From: Streptomyces althioticus
GTDB taxonomy: Bacteria > Actinomycetota > Actinomycetes > Streptomycetales > Streptomycetaceae
Reading direction: 5' to 3'
DNA length: 64,000 bases
Assembly (NCBI GenBank): GCA_014649355.1
Contig: BMSW01000002.1
Span: 310,001 to 374,000, forward strand
Every line of letters starts with the position of its first letter. Position 1 is the stretch's first letter. The position numbers and the translations under genes are program-made. Shown here piece by piece: positions 43,113 to 51,732 of the stretch. The notes beneath the pieces were generated by a model that was not told the origin of the DNA, did no database searches, and saw nothing but the letters and a program-made list of their open reading frames with translations.

Positions 43113-43925
43113 ATGCCTGAGTCCCTCCCCCGGGCCGTCGCGCTGCCGCTCGCCGCGGGGGCCCTGGCGCACATCGGCCCCGCTGCCACCTGGCTGCCCG
43201 TGGTGCGCAGACGTCTGTCCCCCCGTCTCGCCGGCGTGGGGCACCCCCGTCATGTCGCCCTGACCTTCGACGACGGCCCCGACCCGGTCTCGACGCCCCG
43301 CTTCCTCGACGCGCTGGACGGCCTCGGCGCCCGAGCGACGTTCTTCGTCCTCGGCGACGCGGTGCTACGGCATCCCGGTGTGGTGCGGGAGACGGTGCGG
43401 CGGGGACACGAGGTGGCCGTGCACGGCTGGAGCCACGACCGGCCGTGGCTGCCCGCGCCAGCACGTGACGTCCGCGCCCTGCGCCGCGCGGTGGAGGCCG
43501 TCCAGGACGTCACGGGGGTGGCCCCCCGGTGGTACCGGCCACCGTACGGGATCCTGACGTCCGGCCGGTGGGCGGCCGCCCGCGCGGCGGGGCTGCGTCC
43601 GGTGCTGTGGACGGCCTGGGGCCGGGACTGGACGGCCACGGCCTCCCCCGCGTCGGTGCGCGCCACGGTCGAGGCGGACCTGGGCGGCGGCGGCACGGTC
43701 CTGCTGCACGACACCGACCGCACGGCGGCGCCGGGCAGCTGGCGGGCCACACTGGGCGCGCTTCCCGACCTGGTGGCGGACTGGCGCGCGGCGGGCTGGA
43801 CGGTCGGCCCGCTCACGGACCACGGCACGGCGGACGTGCACGCGACGGCTCCACGGGTGCTGGGCAGGGCGGGTGCGGCGACGCCGCACCGGTCGCTGGA
43901 GCGAGGACGGTCTCGGCATGGGTGA
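43113..43925 (+). CDS. Polysaccharide deacetylase (NodB-like, CE4)
   Basis: 270 residues. The NodB motifs are VALTFDDGPDPVSTPRF (catalytic base and metal Asp), VAVHGWSHDRPWL (metal His pair), WYRPPYGILTSG, and TVLLHDTDRTAAPG (catalytic His). An N-terminal hydrophobic stretch (AVALPLAAGALAHIG) may anchor it, so it may act outside the membrane on peptidoglycan, chitin-like or sugar-lipid acetyl groups. ATG 43113 follows AGGAGG at eight bases. It is the third gene of the SDR-DMT operon, supporting a wall or glycolipid modification role. Confidence 0.92.
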   Translation: MPESLPRAVALPLAAGALAHIGPAATWLPVVRRRLSPRLAGVGHPRHVALTFDDGPDPVSTPRFLDALDGLGARATFFVLGDAVLRHPGVVRETVRRGHEVAVHGWSHDRPWLPAPARDVRALRRAVEAVQDVTGVAPRWYRPPYGILTSGRWAAARAAGLRPVLWTAWGRDWTATASPASVRATVEADLGGGGTVLLHDTDRTAAPGSWRATLGALPDLVADWRAAGWTVGPLTDHGTADVHATAPRVLGRAGAATPHRSLERGRSRHG

Positions 43926-44623
43926 GGAGGGTGTCGGTCGCCGACCACCGGTGGTGACGAGGGGTTCGCCGCGCGGGAGGGGTTCGCCGCGCAGGAACGG
44001 CGGGGACCGTCGTGCCGCGGCGCGGCCACGGCAGCGGCCGGCGGCGCCTCCCCGGCACCGGCCGGTCGCGGAGCGTGTGAGGAGCCGTCGGCCTGCGGCG
44101 CCAACGGCGGTACCGGCCCCCGTCGCGGCCCGCGGCGTCACGCCGCGCCCGCGCCGACCGGTCTCCACCGGCGCGGACGGGCCCCCGAGGGACGGCCGCA
44201 ACGGCACCGGGGCACGGGTGGCCGCCCGGCATCGCCGTCGTCGGCGCCGTCCCGAGGCGTCCGGCAGCGGAAGCCGACCGGCTCCCAGCCCGGCCGCGCT
44301 GAACAACTGCGGGACAGTCGAACCTCGGCCGACCGCGATCAGCGTGCCCAGCGGGCGAGGTGGGCGGCCGGGGCCGGGGGTGTCGCACAGCGCGCCGCTT
44401 GTGCCGTCGCGCTCGCCCTCCCCCGCCGCCCCAGGGGCACGGCCTGCCCGCGGATGGCGGATGGCGGCCGAAAACCCTGGGCTTCTGCCCACGCGCACCC
44501 CGATCCGGAGGGAGAGCCCAGGCGCGCACCTACCGCCGCCACCGGCCGGTCACGGCACGCCTCATCGGGCACCCGCTTCCCGCGTACCGCGACGGCACCC
44601 CGCCCGCACGGCGGCGGCAGCCC
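43926..44623. other. 698-bp stretch without a recognisable gene
   Basis: Open frames exist on both strands but give only Arg/Pro/Gly-rich text without family resemblance, as GC-rich noncoding DNA does. A 16-bp direct repeat, GAGGGGTTCGCCGCGC, occurs at 43959-43974 and 43977-43992. The stretch is unusually long for this compact region and may be a decayed gene or a regulatory or structural spacer. Confidence 0.5.
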
Positions 44624-45055
44624 TCAGGTCTCCGCGATCTCCGTGGTGACCGGCGTGCCGAGTTCCACCGTGCGGCTTACCGTGCAGAGGCGGTCGTGGG
44701 ACGCCTTCACCGCGCGCGGGAGGATCGCCCGGGCGCGGTCGGCGCCCTCCTCGTCATCGGGGAAGGCGACGTGGAAGGTGACCCGCAGGCCGGTCATGCG
44801 GTTGCCCTGCTCGTCGCTGATCTTGTCGCCGCTCACCTCGACGGAGAACGCGGTGGGCTCCGCGTGCCGGCCGGTGGCGACGTCGACGTCGGCCGCCGAG
44901 CAGCCTCCGATGGCGGCGAGCAGCAGTTCGACGGGGGTGAAGGCGTCACCTCCGTCGGTGCCGAACCGCACGGTCCCGCCGCGCGGGTTGGTGGCGATGA
45001 ACTGGCCGGTGCTCGTCCGCTCGACGACGACGGAACGCTTGGACGCTTCGCTCAT
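44624..45055 (-). CDS. OsmC-family peroxidase-like protein
   Basis: 143 residues. The two redox cysteines of OsmC/Ohr proteins are present: LLAAIGGCSAADVDVATG and DRLCTVSRTVELG. FTPVELLLAAIGG and GLRVTFHVAFPDDEEG match the family. It should reduce organic hydroperoxides with thiols. ATG 45055 has no ribosome-binding sequence; TACTGT on the minus strand ends six bases before it, so the gene may be leaderless. It diverges from the muconolactone-isomerase-like gene 49 bases away. Confidence 0.9.
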   Translation of the reverse strand: MSEASKRSVVVERTSTGQFIATNPRGGTVRFGTDGGDAFTPVELLLAAIGGCSAADVDVATGRHAEPTAFSVEVSGDKISDEQGNRMTGLRVTFHVAFPDDEEGADRARAILPRAVKASHDRLCTVSRTVELGTPVTTEIAET

Positions 45056-45104
45056 GCGTCGACAGTAGTCCCGAGAACGGCATTCACCCCGAGGGGAGAA
45101 CGAC

Positions 45105-45392
45105 ATGCGGGAGTTTCTGGTGGAGCTGACCACCACCGTCCCGGACGGCACGGACCAGGCCGAGGTCGACCGGGTCCGTGCCCGTGAGGCCGTGCGCGCG
45201 CGTGAGCTCGCGGCCTCCGGACATCTGGCGCGCCTGTGGCGCCCCGTCGGGGAGAAGCGCAGCATCGGCCTGTGGCGTGCCGAGGACGAGGCGGCGCTGC
45301 ACGAGGAGGTGCTGGGCACCCTGCCCCTGTGGCCGTGGATGACCGCGGTCGTCACGGAGCTGGAGACACACCCCAACGACCCCGCGGTCTGA
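45105..45392 (+). CDS. Muconolactone delta-isomerase-like protein
   Basis: 95 residues, the exact size of muconolactone isomerase subunits. FLVELTTTVPDGTDQAEVDRV and RARELAASGHLARLWRPVGEKRSIGLWRAEDEAALHE match the family, including the Arg-Leu-Trp-Arg core, and LPLWPWMTAVVTELETHPND closes it. The true enzyme acts in the catechol branch of beta-ketoadipate degradation, but no catA or catB is nearby. Stand-alone copies are common in actinomycetes with unproven substrates. ATG 45105 follows GGGAGA. Confidence 0.85.
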   Translation: MREFLVELTTTVPDGTDQAEVDRVRAREAVRARELAASGHLARLWRPVGEKRSIGLWRAEDEAALHEEVLGTLPLWPWMTAVVTELETHPNDPAV

Positions 45393-45411
45393 CCCGCGCG
45401 TCCCCGCGGGG

Positions 45412-46830
45412 TCAGATGCTGAAGCGCTCCTTGCCCAGCAGCGGCTTCACCCGGGCGCGGAAACCGCCCGTGCGGAACGGCCGCTGCAGCAGGCCGGGGC
45501 ACAGTTGCTGGGCGAGGGCGGCGGCGACCATGCCCTGGTCCAGGGCGAGGACGAAGTCGCTCACCCGGCCGGTCGCGGTGTCCACCGAGTCGCGGAAGCC
45601 GTAGCGGTCGTCGTACGCGCCGAAGTCGCGGTCCAGCGCGGTGAGGTTGGCGACGGCCGCGGCGGGCTCGTAGGGCAGGGCGAGGAAGGAGGCGTGCGGG
45701 GTGACCACGCCCTTGGAGTTGTAGCCCTCCTCCTGCATGCCGAGGGCGTCGACGCCGTACTCGCTGTACCCGCCGTCGGGGATGTTGGCGGGCGAGAAGC
45801 CCCAGTAGCCGTAGCCGGCCTCCTTCAGGCCGTGGTCGATCTGGCCGCGCACGTAGCGGTGGTGCGAGGTGCCCCAGGAGTGCGGGGACCACTCGGGTTC
45901 GGGCACGAACAGCGGCACCATCAGCGCCTCGAACATGGACCCGCCCCAGGTCGGGACGAGCTTGCGGCCCCGGTGGGTGTAGTGGCCCTGCCACACGCGG
46001 ACGCCGTCGATCGTGACCCAGGCGCCCTCGGGCTCCTGTTCCTGGCCCATGCCGGGCAGGAGGGTGCGGAAGACGTGCCAGTAGTGCTCCGGCGGCAGTG
46101 AGCCGTCGGCGATGCCGAGGTAGCTCGCCATGCGGGGCTCGGTGTTGAGGGCGCCGTAGTGGTGGCCCGTCGGCTCGCCCTTGCCGGGCTTGTCGGGCCA
46201 GTAGCCACCGCGCAGCTGGCCGGGTCCGGCGACCGGGTCGGCGGGGTCGTAGGGCGTGTAGAAGTACGACCAGTCGGCGTCCTCCAGCAGGCGGGCCACG
46301 CGGGGCCGGAGCGACGGGTCGGCGTCGGCGGCGATCATCAGGCCGGTGACCAGCCAGGCGTTGTCGACGCTGGAGAGGAAGGGCCGCACCGGGTCTCCGG
46401 TCTCCGGCCAGGTGGTCAGCAGCGAGCCGTCGTGCGCGTCGTACCAGTTGAGCCAGAAGCCGTGGGCGCGCTCCAGCCGTTCGACGGCGGCGACGGTGCG
46501 GGTCAGGCGGCGGTGCAGGGTGTCGGGGTCGATGACGCCGAGTCCGGCGGCGGCGACGGTGGTCCACAGACCGCAGCCGATGTTGGTGGGCGAGGTCTGC
46601 GCGGACAGGACGGGGTCGCCCGTGCCGCTGATGTCCATCTTGTCGGCGGTGAGGCCGAAGTCGGTGGTCATCGCGTCGAGGGAGCGGTGGGTCGCCTCGA
46701 ACCAGGTGCGGAGCGGGGCGCGCCCGGCGCCGGTGCGGGCTCCCGCGGCGGCGGGCGCGGCGCCGGCGAGGGCGGTCGCGGAGGCCGCGGCGGTGAGGGT
46801 GGCGGTGGTGAGGAACGTACGACGGTTCAT
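45412..46830 (-). CDS. Secreted GH144-like glucanase (Pfam glycoamylase domain)
   Basis: 472 residues. The N-terminus MNRRTFLTTATLTAAASATA is a Tat-type signal. The catalytic region is an alpha6/alpha6 barrel: NIGCGLWTTVAAAGLG, FLSSVDNAWLVTGLMIAAD, HSWGTSHHRYVRGQID, YGYWGFSPANIPDGGYSEYG, VVTPHASFLALPYEP and DFVLALDQGMVAAALAQQ are characteristic of the PF10091/GH144 group. Known GH144 enzymes cut beta-1,2-glucan; the exact linkage here is inferred. It lies 168 bases downstream of a GH1 beta-glucosidase and a sugar ABC importer, so it probably provides oligosaccharides for uptake. Confidence 0.85.
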   Translation of the reverse strand: MNRRTFLTTATLTAAASATALAGAAPAAAGARTGAGRAPLRTWFEATHRSLDAMTTDFGLTADKMDISGTGDPVLSAQTSPTNIGCGLWTTVAAAGLGVIDPDTLHRRLTRTVAAVERLERAHGFWLNWYDAHDGSLLTTWPETGDPVRPFLSSVDNAWLVTGLMIAADADPSLRPRVARLLEDADWSYFYTPYDPADPVAGPGQLRGGYWPDKPGKGEPTGHHYGALNTEPRMASYLGIADGSLPPEHYWHVFRTLLPGMGQEQEPEGAWVTIDGVRVWQGHYTHRGRKLVPTWGGSMFEALMVPLFVPEPEWSPHSWGTSHHRYVRGQIDHGLKEAGYGYWGFSPANIPDGGYSEYGVDALGMQEEGYNSKGVVTPHASFLALPYEPAAAVANLTALDRDFGAYDDRYGFRDSVDTATGRVSDFVLALDQGMVAAALAQQLCPGLLQRPFRTGGFRARVKPLLGKERFSI

Positions 46831-46926
46831 GCGGCTCCTGCCTTCGCGGAAGGGCGGGGTGCGGCCGGGCGGTGGGGCGCCGGTCGCGGGGGCGTCGTGC
46901 GGTGCGGGTGTGTCGCGGGGGTGTAC

Positions 46927-46961
46927 GGGAGCCGGTGGGTGTCAGGGGCCCACCGGCTCCC
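46927..46961 (-). terminator. Hairpin after the GH1 beta-glucosidase gene
   Basis: 13-bp perfect stem, 46927-46939 with 46949-46961, loop of nine bases, 37 bases past the stop of the glucosidase. It separates the uptake operon from the secreted glucanase gene, implying that the latter has its own promoter or is read by partial read-through. Confidence 0.75.
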
Positions 46962-46997
46962 GGGTCCGGGGGCGGCGCGCTGCCGGCGCCGCGGGGG

Positions 46998-48200
46998 TCA
47001 GCGCTCGGCGCGCGGGAGCTGCCGGGTGCGGCCCATCCCGCCGAGCCATACGGCGGAGGGCTTGGCGGTGCGCTCGAAGGTGACCGGGTCGACGGCGATC
47101 AGACCGAAGGTCGGCGCGTAGGAACCCCACTCGTAGTTGTCGAGGGCGCTCCAGGCCAGGTAGCCGTGGATGTTCACGCCGTCCTCGAGGGCGGCGGAGA
47201 CGGCCTCCAGGGCGCCGGTGTAGTAGTCGACGCGGCGGGTGTCGTCGGCGGTGGCGATGCCGTTCTCGGTGACGATCAGCGGCATGTCCGGGCCGGCGAC
47301 GTCCGCGGTGTGGCGCAGGGCGTGGCCGACGGCGGCCGGGTAGTACTCCCACCGGGTGAGGGTGCGCTCGGCGTCCTCGGGCGCGGGGATCGGGCCGTCG
47401 GCGCCGATCCTGGTGCGGGTGTAGGACTGCACGCCGATCCAGTCGTCGCCGCGCGCGGCCTCGATGAAGACGTCCTCGCGGGGGTGCCGGTAGGCGGCGG
47501 TGACGTCCTCCGCGCCGGGCAGCGCCTGGTACACCTGGTTGGCGATCGTCCAGCCGACCTGGATGTCCGGGTCGATCGCCCGTACGGCCTTGACGGCGGC
47601 GTGGTGGGTGGCGATGACGGCGTGGGTGGTCTCCTCGTCGGGGGTGGGCAGTCCCGCGGGCGGGAAGCCCTGGTCGCCGGTCTTCGCCAGGCCCGCCATG
47701 ACGGCGATCATGTTCGGCTCGTTGATGGTGCAGACGTGCCGGACGCCCTCACCGATGATCGGGGCGCAGTGCTCGACGTAGCGCGCGAACAGGTCGGCCG
47801 CGCCGTCGGCGGTCCAGCCGCCGAGGTCCTCGAACCACTGCGGCACGGTGAAGTGGTGCAGGGTGACCATGGGCCGCAGACCGCGGGCCAGGGCGCCGTC
47901 GACCATGCGCCGGTAGTGCGCGATCTCGGCGTGCGAGAACGTCCCCCGCACCGGTTCGATGCGGGCCCACTCGACGCTGAACCGGTAGTCGGTGAAGCCG
48001 AGTTCGGCGAGCAGGTCCATGTCCTGCTCCCAGCGGTGGTAGCTGTCGCAGGCGTCGAGGCTGGGTTCCGCGATGTTCGCCGCCGGGTCGTGTTCCTTCC
48101 GCCACCAGTCGCTGTTGACGTTGTTCCCCTCGATCTGGTGGGCGGCGGTGGACGCCCCCCACAGGAAGCCGTCGGGGAAGGGCAGGGTGGTACGCGTCAT
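46998..48200 (-). CDS. GH1 beta-glucosidase
   Basis: 400 residues of glycoside hydrolase family 1. FPDGFLWGASTAAHQIEGNN is the N-terminal signature. The acid/base Glu is in HVCTINEPNMIAV, the nucleophile Glu in MPLIVTENGIATAD, and the C-terminal aglycone loop is YLAWSALDNYEWGSYAPTFGLI. There is no signal peptide, so it cleaves imported disaccharides in the cytoplasm. It lacks the usual phospho-glycosidase C-terminal Ser-Lys-Tyr motif. ATG 48200 follows AAAGGA. It ends the importer operon. Confidence 0.95.
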   Translation of the reverse strand: MTRTTLPFPDGFLWGASTAAHQIEGNNVNSDWWRKEHDPAANIAEPSLDACDSYHRWEQDMDLLAELGFTDYRFSVEWARIEPVRGTFSHAEIAHYRRMVDGALARGLRPMVTLHHFTVPQWFEDLGGWTADGAADLFARYVEHCAPIIGEGVRHVCTINEPNMIAVMAGLAKTGDQGFPPAGLPTPDEETTHAVIATHHAAVKAVRAIDPDIQVGWTIANQVYQALPGAEDVTAAYRHPREDVFIEAARGDDWIGVQSYTRTRIGADGPIPAPEDAERTLTRWEYYPAAVGHALRHTADVAGPDMPLIVTENGIATADDTRRVDYYTGALEAVSAALEDGVNIHGYLAWSALDNYEWGSYAPTFGLIAVDPVTFERTAKPSAVWLGGMGRTRQLPRAER

Positions 48201-48260
48201 CGTCCTTTTCTCTCTGGTGGGGGTGGGGCGGTCGCCGGTGTGACGGGCCGGCGGCACCGG

Positions 48261-49145
48261 TCACTTGAGTCCGGCGGTGGCGATGCCCTGGGTGAAGTGG
48301 CGCTGGAGGACCACGAAGACGAGCAGCACGGGGAGCACGACGAGCAGGGAGCCTGCCATCAGCATGCCGTTGCCGCCGCCGACGGTCCGGTTGGGGTCGT
48401 TGGCGAAGGTGGCCAGGGCGACCGGCAGGGTGTACTTGTCGGGGTCGTTGGTCGCGATGAGCGGCCAGACGAAGTTGTTCCACGAGCCGAGGAACGTGAA
48501 GATCGTCAGCGTGGCGAGGGCGGGCTTCACCAGCGGCAGCACGATGCGCCAGAAGATGTACCACTCGCCGGCGCCGTCGATGCGGGCCGCCTCCAGCAGC
48601 TCGTCGGGGATGGACTGCATGAACTGCCGCATCAGGAACACGCCGAACGCCCCGGCCGCGAACGGCAGCACGAGACCGGCGTAGGTGTCGATGAGGCCGA
48701 GCTTCGTCATCAGCACGTACAGCGGCAGGATCAGCAGGTTGCCGGGGACCATGAGCGCGGCCAGCACGACGCCGAACACCTTGGACCGGCCGGTGAACTC
48801 CAGCTTGGCCAGCGCGTAGCCGAGCATGGAGCAGAACAGCAGGTTGCACAGGGTGACCAGCACCGCGACGATCAGGCTGTTCAGGAAGTACCGGGGCATG
48901 TCGAGCTGGTCGAGCAGGGCGCCGAAGTTGCTCAGCGTCCACTCGGAGGGGATCCACACCGGCGGGCTCGCGGTGAGGTCCCGGCGGGTCTTGAAGGCGG
49001 ACAGCGCCATCCAGAGGAAGGGCGCGGACATCACCAGCAGACCGAGTGAGGCGACCGTGTAGAGCAGGGGGGTGCGGAGGCGGCCCCGGCCGCCGGGGCG
49101 GTCCTGCGCGGGCGCCGGGCGCGCGGTCGTGGTGGGGGCGCTCAT
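48261..49145 (-). CDS. Sugar ABC transporter permease, MalG type
   Basis: 294 residues, six membrane helices. The coupling-helix EAA motif is IPDELLEAARIDGAGEWYIFWRIVLPLVKPAL. FLGSWNNFVWPLIATNDPDKYTLPVAL is typical of CUT1-type second permeases. The C-terminus ends GIATAGLK as in many actinomycete members. ATG 49145 overlaps the first permease stop by four bases. No ATPase gene is present; streptomycete CUT1 importers usually share the distant MsiK ATPase, which should energise this one too. Confidence 0.94.
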   Translation of the reverse strand: MSAPTTTARPAPAQDRPGGRGRLRTPLLYTVASLGLLVMSAPFLWMALSAFKTRRDLTASPPVWIPSEWTLSNFGALLDQLDMPRYFLNSLIVAVLVTLCNLLFCSMLGYALAKLEFTGRSKVFGVVLAALMVPGNLLILPLYVLMTKLGLIDTYAGLVLPFAAGAFGVFLMRQFMQSIPDELLEAARIDGAGEWYIFWRIVLPLVKPALATLTIFTFLGSWNNFVWPLIATNDPDKYTLPVALATFANDPNRTVGGGNGMLMAGSLLVVLPVLLVFVVLQRHFTQGIATAGLK

Positions 49146-50119
49146 CGGGTGTTGTCCTTCAGCAGTCGGAGCTGGAGCACCGTGATGCCCATGATGACCA
49201 CGAACAGCACGTACGCCATGGCGCTCGCATAGCCCATGTGGAAGAAGTTGAAGCCCTCGCGGTACATGTCCAGGGACACCGTGAGCGTCGCGTCGGACGG
49301 GCCGCCCTGGGTCATCACGAACGGTTCCTCGAAGACGTTGAGGTAGCCGATGGTGGTGATGACGGTGGCGTAGAGCATGGTGGGCCGCAGCAGCGGCACG
49401 GTGATGCGGCGCATCTCCTGCCAGGCGCCGGCGCCGTCCAGCCGGGCGGCCTCCCGCACGTCGGCGGGGATGGCCTGGAGTCCGGCGATGAACAGCACCA
49501 TGACGGTGCCGAGGTTGCGCCACACGGCCATGGCGATGAGCGAGGGCATGGCCCAGGTCTCGGAGCCGAGGAAGTCCGGTGCGGTCATGCCGAGTTCGGC
49601 GGCGAGACCGGCGATCAGTCCGTCGGACGGGTCGAGGACGAACCGCCAGACGACGGCGACCGCGACGATGGCGGTGACCACCGGGGCGTAGAAGCCCACC
49701 CGGAAGAAGGTGCGGGCACGGTCGATGCCGTTGTTCAGCAGGATCGCGACGAGCAGTCCGAGCAGGATGGTCAGCGGCACGCCGACGACCACGAAGTACG
49801 CCGTGTTGAACAGGGCCTTCAGGAAGCGGTCGTCGTCGAAGAGCTTGGTGTAGTTCTCCAGGCCGACGAACTCCGCCTCCAGCGGGCGGGTGACGTGGCG
49901 GGCCCCGAAGTCGGTGAAGCTCATCAGAAGCGTCGCGACGATCGGGAACGCCATGAAGACGGCGAACAGCACGAGGAACGGCGTGGAGAACAGCCAGCCG
50001 TACAGGTTGTGCCGGCCGAGCGGGCGGCGCGGGCGCCGCCCGTCTCCCGGCGGCCCGTCCGGGCCGGTCCTGGTCACTGGGGCCGCGGGGTCGGCGGCCG
50101 CCTTGGTCAGCGGGGGCAT
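49142..50119 (-). CDS. Sugar ABC transporter permease, MalF type
   Basis: 325 residues, six membrane helices after a Pro/Arg-rich cytoplasmic N-terminus. The first helix begins NLYGWLFSTPFLVLFAVFMAFPIVATLLMSF. The EAA motif is IPADVREAARLDGAGAWQEMRRITVPLLRPTM. FEEPFVMTQGGPSDATLTVSLDMY is typical of CUT1 first permeases. ATG 50119 follows GGAGTAA at eight bases and lies five bases after the binding-protein stop. It forms the channel with the downstream MalG-type protein. Confidence 0.94.
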   Translation of the reverse strand: MPPLTKAAADPAAPVTRTGPDGPPGDGRRPRRPLGRHNLYGWLFSTPFLVLFAVFMAFPIVATLLMSFTDFGARHVTRPLEAEFVGLENYTKLFDDDRFLKALFNTAYFVVVGVPLTILLGLLVAILLNNGIDRARTFFRVGFYAPVVTAIVAVAVVWRFVLDPSDGLIAGLAAELGMTAPDFLGSETWAMPSLIAMAVWRNLGTVMVLFIAGLQAIPADVREAARLDGAGAWQEMRRITVPLLRPTMLYATVITTIGYLNVFEEPFVMTQGGPSDATLTVSLDMYREGFNFFHMGYASAMAYVLFVVIMGITVLQLRLLKDNTR

Positions 50120-50124
50120 GCCGG

Positions 50125-51366
50125 TTACTCCACGAGCCCTTCGATCTCGGCCTGCGCCTTGTCCAGGGCGGCCTTGGCGTCGGCCTTGCCCTGGGTGACC
50201 GACTCGATGGCGGAGTCCACCTTGGAGGTGATTTCGGTCAGCCGGGGCTGGGAGGGGGTGGTCCTGGCGGTCTCCATCTGCTCGCGCCAGACCTTCAGCT
50301 TGGGGTCGGTGGCGAGCTCGCCGGACTCCCAGGCCTGCTGGTTGGCAGGCAGGTCGCGGGTGCGCTCGTACCAGTCGGACTGGCCCTTGGCGTCGGTGAG
50401 GAAGGAGATGAACTCCTTGGCGGCGGCCTTGTGCTCGCTGTCCGCGGACACGGCGAGGCTGGAGCCGCCGGCCATGGAGACCGACTCCTTGTCCGCGGGC
50501 ACGGGGGCGACGGCCCACTTGCCCTTGATGTCGGGGTAGTTCTCGTCGAGCAGCGACATGATCCACGGGCCGCCGAAGAACATCGGCACGTCGCCGGTGT
50601 TGAAGTCCTTCGTCACGTCGTAGCCGGGACGCACCGCCTTCTCGCTGAGGCCCTTGGCGAAGAACTCGCCGTAGGTCTCCAGTGCCTCGACGGCCTCGGG
50701 GCTGTTGACGGCGGCCTTGCCGTCCGCGTCGATGATCTCGCCGCCGGCGGAGTACAGGAACGGGTAGAAGCTCTGCACGGTGTCCAGGCCGCCGGGCTGA
50801 ATGGACAGGCCCCACTTGGTCTTCGCCCTGTCCTGGTGGGCCTGGGCGGCCTTCAGGAGCTCGTCCATGGTGGCGGGAGGCTTCGCGACACCGGCCTCGC
50901 GGGCGAGGTCGGTGCGGTAGAAGAGGACGCGCGTGTCGACGTACCAGGGCACGCCGTACGTCTCGCCGTCGTACGAGGCCTGCTCCCAGGCGGCGGGGAA
51001 GTAGTCGTCCTTCTTGACCGTCCTGGTGTCGACCGGCTCGAGGACGCCCATGTCGGCGAACTCGCCGAGGTAGGTACCGCCCATCTGCATGACGTCGGGC
51101 AGCTTGCCGGCGGCGGCCGCGGCGACGAGCTTCTGGTGCGCCACGTCCCAGCCGACCGGGGTCACCTTGAGGGTGATGTTCGGGTGGGACTTCTCGTAGA
51201 CGTCGGCGACCTCGGCGAGCTTCTCGCCCTCGGTGCCCATGGCCCAGACGGTGAGCGTCTGCTCGGCATCGGCGTCCACGTCCGCGCCACCGGAGCCGCC
51301 ACAGGCGGTGAGGGTGAGCGCGGACGCCACAGTGAGGGCGATCGCGGCAGGTGTGGCGCGGTGCAT
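50125..51366 (-). CDS. Sugar ABC transporter solute-binding lipoprotein
   Basis: 413 residues, extracellular solute-binding protein family 1. The signal peptide ends in the lipobox LTLTACGG, so Cys after processing is lipidated and anchored outside the membrane. The mature part has LTVWAMGTEGEKLAEVADVYEKSHP, KLPDVMQMGGTYLGEFADMG and VPMFFGGPWIMSLLDENYPDI, all family-typical. ATG 51366 follows GGAGGAG. The ligand is probably a beta-linked glucose oligomer given the two hydrolases. Two GCGC-centred dyads lie 30-55 bases upstream. Confidence 0.94.
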   Translation of the reverse strand: MHRATPAAIALTVASALTLTACGGSGGADVDADAEQTLTVWAMGTEGEKLAEVADVYEKSHPNITLKVTPVGWDVAHQKLVAAAAAGKLPDVMQMGGTYLGEFADMGVLEPVDTRTVKKDDYFPAAWEQASYDGETYGVPWYVDTRVLFYRTDLAREAGVAKPPATMDELLKAAQAHQDRAKTKWGLSIQPGGLDTVQSFYPFLYSAGGEIIDADGKAAVNSPEAVEALETYGEFFAKGLSEKAVRPGYDVTKDFNTGDVPMFFGGPWIMSLLDENYPDIKGKWAVAPVPADKESVSMAGGSSLAVSADSEHKAAAKEFISFLTDAKGQSDWYERTRDLPANQQAWESGELATDPKLKVWREQMETARTTPSQPRLTEITSKVDSAIESVTQGKADAKAALDKAQAEIEGLVE

Positions 51367-51393
51367 GGACTGCTCCTCCTCGAGCGTTCCTGA

Positions 51394-51420
51394 TGTATGC
51401 GCATTCTGTAAGCGCATACA
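51394..51420. promoter_or_regulatory. Double LacI-type operator at the sugar importer promoter
   Basis: TGTATGCGC (51394-51402) and GCGCATACA (51412-51420) form a perfect inverted repeat with a nine-base spacer. Each arm also centres its own GCGC dyad: ATGCGCAT at 51397-51404, and GTAAGCGCATAC at 51408-51419 (10 of 12 symmetric), 13 bp apart. A similar dyad lies upstream of the LacI gene at 52869. The sequence differs from the CebR box TGGGAGCGCTCCCA. Confidence 0.75.
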
Positions 51421-51426
51421 TGACTC

Positions 51427-51732
51427 TGTAGGAGGGGTTCCGCCGTGACAAGGGGGAGCTCGATCACACTCCGGTAACGGCTGAGGCGCGCCCCGCCGGA
51501 GAGCGGGAGCGCGAAAAGGGGGCGTTCACCTGCGCGCATTTCGTCGCGACAGGCGGACACCCCCGGTGGCGGGCACAAGGCCCTCTCAGCAACGTAGGTC
51601 GGCTGTGGGGCGTACGGAAGCGGGTGTGAGATACGTCCCGTGGGGGTGTGGTGAAGGTGATGGAGGCGGGGTGGGCGGGAGAGCCGTTCGTGCGCGGGGA
51701 GGGGTCGCCGTCAGTGCGGAGAGCGGAGACCG
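51427..51732. other. 306-bp spacer between the importer promoter and the LacI gene
   Basis: No gene seen. It should hold the upstream part of the importer promoter and the end of the LacI transcript. I found no clear hairpin next to the LacI stop. Confidence 0.35.

Noticed and set aside
46872..49049. Plus-strand 725-codon open frame across the GH1 and permease genes
   Set aside because: It is the shadow of three well-supported minus-strand genes; no ribosome site and no family resemblance.
51394..51420. Cellobiose-type CebR box at the importer promoter
   Set aside because: The observed GCGC dyads lack the GGGAG/CTCCC arms of the CebR site TGGGAGCGCTCCCA.
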